Part shown: positions 33,098-38,045 of the stretch, one piece after another
Numbering within the stretch: the stretch's first letter is position 1
Layout: each line of letters starts with the position of its first letter
Assembly: GCA_964581605.1 (NCBI GenBank)
Contig: CAZOPF010000051.1
Span: forward strand, 1 to 38,045
Direction: 5' to 3'
Origin: CAADGU01 sp964581605
GTDB lineage: Bacteria > Chloroflexota > Anaerolineae > Promineifilales > Promineifilaceae
DNA length: 38,045 nucleotides
Notes under the pieces: model-generated
What the model saw: the letters and a program-made list of their open reading frames with translations, nothing else
What the model was told of the DNA's origin: nothing
The model's database searches: none
Made by a program: the position numbers and the translations under genes

Positions 33098-33754
33098 ATG
33101 ATGCGGTACAGGTTCTTATGGTTGCTCCCCCTGGTCAGTTTGCTGGCTGCCTGTTCATTAGGTGGTGAAGCCGTAGATGAGTGCAATACGGGCGGCGCTC
33201 TTTTTTTTGATGATTTCAGTGGGCAGCAGAATTGCGGCTGGCGCGAATACAACGAGAGCGGCGTGGTGGTGGAAATTTTGCCTGACCCCGGCGTGCTGCA
33301 AATTAGCGTCAGCCAGCCGGGGCAAATTGGCTGGACGAATCCAGGCCGCGACTTTGATGACGTGATCATCACCACCAAAGCAACCCAGGTCAGCGGCCCG
33401 GACGATAATGCCTATGGCGTCATTTGCCGTTACCAGGATGAAAACAACTTCTACGTCTTTCTCATCAGCGGTGATGGGTATTACGCCATTGGCAAATACC
33501 AGACCGGCTCGCCTCAAGTTATCTATCTGACAGAAAATTACATCGCCTCCGACGCCATCCAGCAGGGAGCGGCCATGAACGAACTGCGGGTGAGTTGTGT
33601 GGGCAATGAGTTGGGCTTGCAAATCAACGGTGTACCGGTGACGACAGTGGTAGACCCAACCTTTGTGCGTGGCGACGTGGGGGTGGGGGCGAGTGTGTTT
33701 GATCCCGGCACGGCCGTCATCCAATTCGATGACTTCCGGGTGTTACAACCATGA
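33098..33754 (+). CDS. Lipoprotein with concanavalin-like domain, copy 1
   Basis: A 218-aa lipoprotein (lipobox LAAC, Cys19). A jelly-roll domain follows with FDDFSGQQNCGWREY, YGVICRYQDENNFYVFLISGDGYY and a QFDDFRVLQP end, like DUF1080/LamG-type domains that bind sugar polymers. The protein at 33857 is a paralogue (YGVLFRMQDTGRFYRFELTG). ATG 33098 or 33101 may be used, with GAGGAT upstream. No function can be assigned beyond likely surface binding. Confidence 0.75.
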   Translation: MMRYRFLWLLPLVSLLAACSLGGEAVDECNTGGALFFDDFSGQQNCGWREYNESGVVVEILPDPGVLQISVSQPGQIGWTNPGRDFDDVIITTKATQVSGPDDNAYGVICRYQDENNFYVFLISGDGYYAIGKYQTGSPQVIYLTENYIASDAIQQGAAMNELRVSCVGNELGLQINGVPVTTVVDPTFVRGDVGVGASVFDPGTAVIQFDDFRVLQP

Positions 33755-33756
33755 CC

Positions 33757-33842
33757 GTGTTTTAGTGTTTGCGTATTCAGGTGTTCAGGTGCTCAAGTGT
33801 TCCCCCACTAAAACACCAAAACACTAAAACACAAAAACACTT
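33757..33842. repeat. GTGTTTTAGTG inverted repeat
   Basis: GTGTTTTAGTGTTT (33757-33770) is matched in reverse by AAACACTAAAACAC (33819-33832), with further GTGTTCAGG and AACACC words between and after. It separates the two paralogous lipoprotein genes. Confidence 0.75.
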
Positions 33843-33856
33843 CCCTCAGGTGCTAC

Positions 33857-34498
33857 TTGCGCATAACAACTATTTTAACGGCCGTCCTCCTTTTCTTCTT
33901 GATGGGCTGCTCCCAGTTAGGTGGGGAGGCGGCCGGCGCCGATGTCCTCTTTTCTGATCAGTTTGTCTCCGGGCAGATGGGACCCTGGGTGTTGGAAGGA
34001 GACGCATTGGGCCGCAGTTCCGTTATCAATGAACAATTGGTGCTGGATTTGAACGCCCCCAACATCATGCAATTTGTCACCCTGCCGGAGCCGACTTTTC
34101 AGGATTTTGTGCTGGAAGTGGAGGCACGGCCGTTAGCTGGCGACGCTGCTAACAGCTATGGCGTCCTCTTTCGGATGCAGGACACGGGCCGCTTTTACCG
34201 CTTTGAACTGACCGGCAACGGCACCTATATGTTTGAGCGCCACAATGCCGACGGCACCTGGACACGCTTTGTGGATGATTGGACAGCCCATCCCGCCATC
34301 CAATCTGGGTCAAACGTCACCAACCGCATCCGCATTGAAGCCATTGGCCCCAGCCTGGCCGCCTACGTCAACGATACCCTGGTGCAACAGGTGACCGACC
34401 CCACCTACGCTGCCGGGCAAATTGCTCTGGACGCCGGTGCCTTTGGCGACCCCGTCATGCAGGTGGCGTTTGATAATGTGGTTGTGCGGCAACCTTAA
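33857..34498 (+). CDS. Lipoprotein with concanavalin-like domain, copy 2
   Basis: A 213-aa paralogue of the upstream lipoprotein. Lipobox FLMGC (Cys18), domain with LFSDQFVSGQMGPWVLEG, YGVLFRMQDTGRFYRFEL and VAFDNVVVRQP. The start is a TTG preceded by AGGTGCTAC. The two copies differ widely, so the duplication is old. Probable surface carbohydrate or polymer binding; unknown partner. Confidence 0.75.
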   Translation: MRITTILTAVLLFFLMGCSQLGGEAAGADVLFSDQFVSGQMGPWVLEGDALGRSSVINEQLVLDLNAPNIMQFVTLPEPTFQDFVLEVEARPLAGDAANSYGVLFRMQDTGRFYRFELTGNGTYMFERHNADGTWTRFVDDWTAHPAIQSGSNVTNRIRIEAIGPSLAAYVNDTLVQQVTDPTYAAGQIALDAGAFGDPVMQVAFDNVVVRQP

Positions 34499-34513
34499 TG
34501 GGAGTAAGAAACT

Positions 34514-34695
34514 GGGAGATTGGGAGATTACCCATCGCCCAATCTCGCTGATGTCATTAGTTTTTCGTTATGACTACAGCCGATAAAGAAATGAACGGAT
34601 TCCTCTTCTGGAAAATTATCCATCTCTTTCTCCATCCGTTGTAGTCTTAAGGAAGTGGCGAAAACTTCGTGACACTAACCAATCTCCAATCTCCC
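34514..34695. repeat. MITE-like element with inverted ends
   Basis: The left end GGGAGATTGGGAGATT (34514-34529) is roughly the reverse complement of the right end CCAATCTCCAATCTCCC (34679-34695). Inside, GACTACA (34572-34578) pairs with TGTAGTC near 34641-34647 and smaller matches lie between, giving a long imperfect hairpin. A start codon follows directly at 34696. No transposase. The element has no recognised family. Confidence 0.45.
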
Positions 34696-35550
34696 ATGTT
34701 CAATTTACGCACCGAAATTGAAACGGCCGTCGGCCAACCCCCCGTAGACATTCACCCCCTTGCCGGTGGCTGCATTGGGCAGGTTTATCGCATCCGCCTG
34801 GCAAATGGCGAAACAGTGGTTGCCAAATTTGACGATGGCCCTAACCCCAAACTGGCAACCGAAGCGATGATGTTACGGTATCTGCGCCAGCACAGCCCAC
34901 TGCCCGTTCCGGCCGTACTGTTCAGCGCCGGCCATTTGCTCATCATGGAATTTTTGCCTGGTGGCAGCCGTTTTTCGTCCAAAGCCCAGGCGCACGCCGC
35001 CGAACTGCTGGCGGCGTTGCATGAAGTTAGCGTGCCCCTCTATGGTTTTGAACAGGAAACGCTTATCGGCGGTCTGCCGCAGGCCAACGACTGGATGAGT
35101 AGCTGGCTGGACTTTTTCCGGGAACGGCGGCTGATGTACATGGCGGTGGAAGCAGCGGCACACGGCCGTCTGCCCGTCAACTACCTGGGGCGGCTGGAGA
35201 ATTTTTGTGCCCGATTGGATGAGTGGCTGCTGGAACCGGCACGGCCGTCACTGCTGCATGGCGATGTGTGGACAACCAACGTGCTGGCCCACGGCGACCG
35301 CATCACCGGCTTTGTAGACCCGGCCATCTACTATGGCCACCCCGAAATTGAACTGGCCTTTACCACCCTCTTTGGCACGTTTGGTGAACCATTTTTTAAG
35401 CAATACCAGGAGCTACGGCCGTTGCCGCCCGGCTTTTTCGAGACCCGCCGTGACATCTACAACCTCTACCCCCTGCTCGTTCACGTCAACCTATTTGGTG
35501 GCGGCTATGTGCGCTCGGTAGATGAAACGCTGCGCCGTTTTGGATTTTGA
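34696..35550 (+). CDS. Fructosamine kinase-like protein
   Basis: A 284-aa kinase of the fructosamine/ketosamine-3-kinase family (aminoglycoside phosphotransferase fold), which phosphorylates sugar adducts on proteins so that they fall off. Seen: GGCIGQVYRIRLANGETVVAK-like N-lobe, catalytic loop LLHGDVWTTNVL (Asp190), metal site GFVDPAIYYGHPEIELA. Length is normal. ATG 34696 has no Shine-Dalgarno and touches the end of the repeat element; a GTG at 34669 with AAGGAAG upstream is an alternative. Confidence 0.88.
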   Translation: MFNLRTEIETAVGQPPVDIHPLAGGCIGQVYRIRLANGETVVAKFDDGPNPKLATEAMMLRYLRQHSPLPVPAVLFSAGHLLIMEFLPGGSRFSSKAQAHAAELLAALHEVSVPLYGFEQETLIGGLPQANDWMSSWLDFFRERRLMYMAVEAAAHGRLPVNYLGRLENFCARLDEWLLEPARPSLLHGDVWTTNVLAHGDRITGFVDPAIYYGHPEIELAFTTLFGTFGEPFFKQYQELRPLPPGFFETRRDIYNLYPLLVHVNLFGGGYVRSVDETLRRFGF

Positions 35551-35560
35551 TAGTAATTTT

Positions 35561-35611
35561 GTAATTGGGTAATTGAGCAATTTGGCCCCAATTACTCAAT
35601 TACCCAATTAC
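35561..35611. repeat. GTAATTGG hairpin
   Basis: Arms 35561-35585 and 35588-35611 are complementary with one mismatch and one bulge, nearly without loop, so about 24 bp. Same word family as 17136-17218. Ends 10 nt before the next start codon, which has no Shine-Dalgarno. Confidence 0.88.
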
Positions 35612-35621
35612 TTCTGCTGCC

Positions 35622-36512
35622 ATGTCTGAAACATCACTCCCCAACCTCTTTGACCTTTGGGATTACAACGATCCGGCGGGCACGGCCGTGCGCTTCTGCG
35701 AATTGTTGTCCCTGGCCGAACAATCGGGTGATGTGGCTTATTATCTGGAACTGCTTACTCAACTGGCGCGTACCCAAAGTTTGCAGGGCCATTTTGCCGA
35801 AGCCCACACCATTTTGGACGAAGTGGAACCGGGGTTGACGCCCCAATTCCCTATTGCCCAGATACGCTATTTATTGGAACGGGGGCGGACATTTAATTCG
35901 GCGGGGGAGGCGGCGACGGCCGTGCCTCTCTTCCAGCAAGCCTACGATTTAGGGCAGCAAACGGGGTTGGTTGCCGACTTTTTCACCATAGACGCGGCCC
36001 ATATGCTCGGTATTGCTGCTGCCAGCCCCGAAGAGCAGTTTCAGTGGAACCTGATTGCCCTGGAACAGGCCCGCCGCTCCCCGGACAGACGTGCCCAGGG
36101 TTGGCAAGGCTCGCTGCTCAACAATATCGGCTGGACATACTTTGACGCTGGCGAGTATGAACAGGCATTGGCGATTTTCCAGGAAGCAGTTATCTGGCGG
36201 CAAACCAACCAGCCGAATAACACAACCGCCATTCGTATAGCGAATTGGAGTGTGGCGCGTGTACTACGCACATTGGGGCGGCTGGATGAAGCGTTAGCGA
36301 TGCAGCAGGTAATCTTGCACGAAATCGAAACAACAGGCGCAACCTCAGACGGCTTCGTCTATGAGGAGTTGGGTGAATGTTTGCTGGCGCTGGGGCAAGG
36401 GGAGGCAGCACGGCCGTATTTTGCCCAGGCATACACTCTCCTCTCACAGCAAACGTGGTTGGTGAAACATGAGCCAACCCGATTGGAGAAACTCAAAAGA
36501 TTGGGCAAATAA
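35622..36512 (+). CDS. TPR-repeat protein
   Basis: A 296-aa soluble protein made of tetratricopeptide-like helix pairs. Clear units are AEAHTILDEVEPG (about 59-71), AATAVPLFQQAYDLGQQTG (about 96-114), NNIGWTYFDAGEYEQALAIF (about 167-186) and ARVLRTLGRLDEALAMQQVI (about 212-231). TPRs mediate protein contacts; no catalytic part is present. The start is ATG 35622. Confidence 0.82.
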   Translation: MSETSLPNLFDLWDYNDPAGTAVRFCELLSLAEQSGDVAYYLELLTQLARTQSLQGHFAEAHTILDEVEPGLTPQFPIAQIRYLLERGRTFNSAGEAATAVPLFQQAYDLGQQTGLVADFFTIDAAHMLGIAAASPEEQFQWNLIALEQARRSPDRRAQGWQGSLLNNIGWTYFDAGEYEQALAIFQEAVIWRQTNQPNNTTAIRIANWSVARVLRTLGRLDEALAMQQVILHEIETTGATSDGFVYEELGECLLALGQGEAARPYFAQAYTLLSQQTWLVKHEPTRLEKLKRLGK

Positions 36513-36516
36513 GTTA

Positions 36517-36599
36517 GCGATTGGGTAATTGGGTAATTAAGTAATTGAAGCAGCTAATTACCAAATTACTCAATTACATCATTACTGCACGGTTACTTA
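36517..36599 (+). repeat. 83-bp GTAATTGG element, copy B
   Basis: Matches the reverse complement of 17136-17218 over its full length with about six differences. It lies between convergent genes, just before the end of the minus-strand membrane protein. Confidence 0.88.
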
Positions 36600-36614
36600 T
36601 TGGCTCTTGCCCTT

Positions 36615-37655
36615 TCATCGGTTGATGGCGCGATAGATCGTGTCACTACCAATTTGTTGAATGAGAAAATGGGCAATTGTTGCTTTTTGCTCGGCCTGAC
36701 CAATAGCAGGATCAGGTTTGGCTGCGTCATGGACATATTTTTGAATTGACTCATCATTCGTGAGTTGGTCAGTTAAAGCGACCAAAGCCTCCAGTTCATA
36801 CCCCTCAACTAGGCGCCGGATGAGGTCCTCCTGACGGTAAGGGGTAGCAGAGGGAGCCATTTCGGCATGATTCATAGCCTGTGCCAAGAGCAGGTCTACA
36901 TAGGTTTGACCACCATTTTCCAGGATCATTAAAGCGATACTGGCTTTGGCGAATTGTTCAGGTGCTTTTGGGTCAATCAGTTTTTCCAATTCGGCCAGTT
37001 TTGTTTGTTCTTCCTCAGGGGTCAAAGTCTCACGAGCCGTAATAGTGTAAAGGGCAATGTCATAGAGTTCAGCCAGGGTTGGGTAATATTGAAGCAAGCG
37101 TGTCACGGCCGTGCGCCGGTTGTTCATCAATTCCAGGTCAATTTGCCGCCGTGCCAGATTGGAAAACTGGTCATACAGCCAGCCCAAATTAACTGCCACT
37201 TCGCCGTCTTTATCTGTGCCCACTTGTTTTGCCAGCACAAAGCGGGTGCGGATGATGCCCTGAAACCCAAAAGCAACAATCAGAAACTCCATCAAAAAAC
37301 TCATTGGTGGGGTAGTAGCTCGCAAGATAAGGAGGGCAGCTACGGCCGCCAGGACATTAGCAAAAATAAGAACCCAGGCCCAACGGGTGAGCAGTGCTTC
37401 ACGAGGGTATGTTTTGAAAGTGGAAACCAATTCAGCCACACCAACCAGACCACCAACAAAACCAATAACGAGGAAAGGTGAAATAATAGCTGTAAACTGG
37501 CGCAAACTCCTTTGAAACAGTTCCATCCAGGCCGGCGCGGCCGGATCAACAGGCCATGCCAGAAGGACAACCAACATTAACGAAAAAAGGGTAACCAGCA
37601 GTATCAGAATTTTAGCGCTGCGACTCACAGAAGCGGAAGATGTGTTCTCAGCCAT
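36615..37655 (-). CDS. Four-span membrane protein with helical cytosolic part, unknown
   Basis: A 346-aa protein. Four spans in the first 140 residues (about 15-33, 55-76, 92-112, 118-133), then a 200-residue helical part with EEEQTKLAELEKLIDPKAP and a tail QKATIAHFLIQQIGSDTIYR. No family recognised. It begins 14 nt after the stop of the winged-helix gene upstream and has no Shine-Dalgarno of its own, so translation is likely coupled. It may sense or transmit a signal with that regulator. Confidence 0.65.
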   Translation of the reverse strand: MAENTSSASVSRSAKILILLVTLFSLMLVVLLAWPVDPAAPAWMELFQRSLRQFTAIISPFLVIGFVGGLVGVAELVSTFKTYPREALLTRWAWVLIFANVLAAVAALLILRATTPPMSFLMEFLIVAFGFQGIIRTRFVLAKQVGTDKDGEVAVNLGWLYDQFSNLARRQIDLELMNNRRTAVTRLLQYYPTLAELYDIALYTITARETLTPEEEQTKLAELEKLIDPKAPEQFAKASIALMILENGGQTYVDLLLAQAMNHAEMAPSATPYRQEDLIRRLVEGYELEALVALTDQLTNDESIQKYVHDAAKPDPAIGQAEQKATIAHFLIQQIGSDTIYRAINR

Positions 37656-37669
37656 AGAGCAGAAGGAGG

Positions 37670-37927
37670 TTATCGTTTGCTGTTATTACTGTTTACAAAT
37701 CCTCTGGCATCGTTGGTAATTGTAACCAGCCAGCCATCCGGGCTATTACTGTCTTCGCGTAGCACTACAAATCCGGCGTTAGCCATTTCTTGCAGCATTG
37801 TGCGCATCTCACCAGGTAATATCCAGGTTTCGGCCGCCACCTGGCTGGGACTCATTGCCCCCCGACCAACCAGGGTGTTGAGGACTTTCTCTTCATTTGC
37901 AGTAAGCTGAAATTGAAAACGTTTCAT
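37670..37927 (-). CDS. Small winged-helix DNA-binding protein
   Basis: An 85-aa protein. NEEKVLNTLVGRGAMSPSQVAAETW (a helix pair) and LPGEMRTMLQEMANAGFVVLRED (recognition helix and wing) fit a winged-helix fold like MarR or ArsR-type regulators, though it is much shorter. It is first in a two-gene minus-strand operon with the membrane protein, so it could regulate it. Confidence 0.65.
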   Translation of the reverse strand: MKRFQFQLTANEEKVLNTLVGRGAMSPSQVAAETWILPGEMRTMLQEMANAGFVVLREDSNSPDGWLVTITNDARGFVNSNNSKR

Positions 37928-38003
37928 GCTGAACCTTTTGGGGTAGCAGGTGGGTCAACACATCATGATGATCCCTGCAAACCAGTCAATCTCTTTCTCG
38001 GAA

Positions 38004-38012
38004 ATTATAGCA
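38004..38012 (-). promoter_or_regulatory. Extended -10 promoter of the winged-helix operon
   Basis: On the minus strand TGCTATAAT occupies 38012-38004, a perfect extended -10 (TGn before TATAAT). No clear -35 lies 17 nt upstream, which is common with extended -10 sites. The leader to the ATG would be about 70 nt. Confidence 0.5.
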
Positions 38013-38045
38013 CATCTGAACAAGGTGGTGAGGGGGAACGCTTTT

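Noticed and set aside
34570..34644. 24-residue frame MTTADKEMNG... as a small gene
   Set aside because: It lies in the self-complementary part of the repeat element and has no ribosome binding site.

Overview
The window looks like a chromosomal scaffold from a Chloroflexota bacterium, probably Anaerolineae or a related filamentous lineage. This is inferred from the gene mix (DUF3105, DUF6325, LURP-one, DUF2723, gingipain-like C25 peptidases, GH44, lipoproteins with VTRIVTET-type tails, surface proteins ending in YLPhhV[RK]) and not from a marker gene. No rRNA, tRNA, CRISPR array, prophage or transposase was seen. There are two 100-N gaps (5765-5864 and 9185-9284). The second is probably an assembly artefact, because identical 55-bp sequences flank it.

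Layout. 1-1062: a heptamer repeat, a sulfotransferase and a decayed acetyltransferase. 1264-5764 (+): a copper/redox envelope operon made of a DUF3105 protein, a small membrane protein, a secreted protein with a predicted N-terminal His, a His/Glu-rich lipoprotein and a CopC-CopD-cytochrome c fusion cut by the first gap. 5912-11232: a lipoprotein with a von Willebrand A domain, facing away from a FlgD-like Ig-domain membrane protein and a membrane-anchored HEYMH metalloprotease. 11299-15425 (+): an ATP-grasp enzyme, a secreted GH44 glucanase, a doubtful small lipoprotein, an antitoxin-like gene, and a PIN toxin remnant fused in frame to an F420-type nitroreductase. 15415-20110 (-): a BI-1 family protein, DUF6325, LURP-one, a DUF4203-like protein and RadA. 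20234-30877 (+): a long surface-assembly cluster (small membrane protein, Wzz/BY-kinase, Fn3-like membrane protein, PqqD-like protein, C25 peptidase with PTP stalk and YLP tail, Fn3-like stalk protein with a C-terminal anchor, second C25 peptidase, DUF2723 glycosyltransferase). 30918-37927: metallophosphoesterase, cobalamin adenosyltransferase, CcmD-like protein, two paralogous lipoproteins, fructosamine kinase-like protein, TPR protein, a four-helix membrane protein and a winged-helix protein.

Two genome-wide properties stand out. The palindrome ACGGCCGT recurs at very high density in all frames, inside and outside genes, much like HIP1 in cyanobacteria. Intergenic spaces are also filled with short-word repeats (GTAATTGG, GTGGCAGGTGGC, GGAATTA, ACGCGGAT and GGATTACGGGT types). 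Most fold into long hairpins, and several end within about 0-30 nt of a start codon that has no Shine-Dalgarno sequence. One 83-bp copy occurs twice in opposite orientation with six differences, and another repeat lies in frame inside the DUF2723 gene.

The most attractive candidate for an undescribed system is 20234-30877. Two C25-family peptidases (the family that includes the type IX sortase PorU) sit beside a BY-kinase, two proteins sharing a WETATEQ Fn3-like domain, PTP-rich stalks, and a DUF2723 enzyme of the TMEM260 O-mannosyltransferase family. Taken together they could build and glycosylate a cell-surface layer. This system-level reading is inference from gene content and order.
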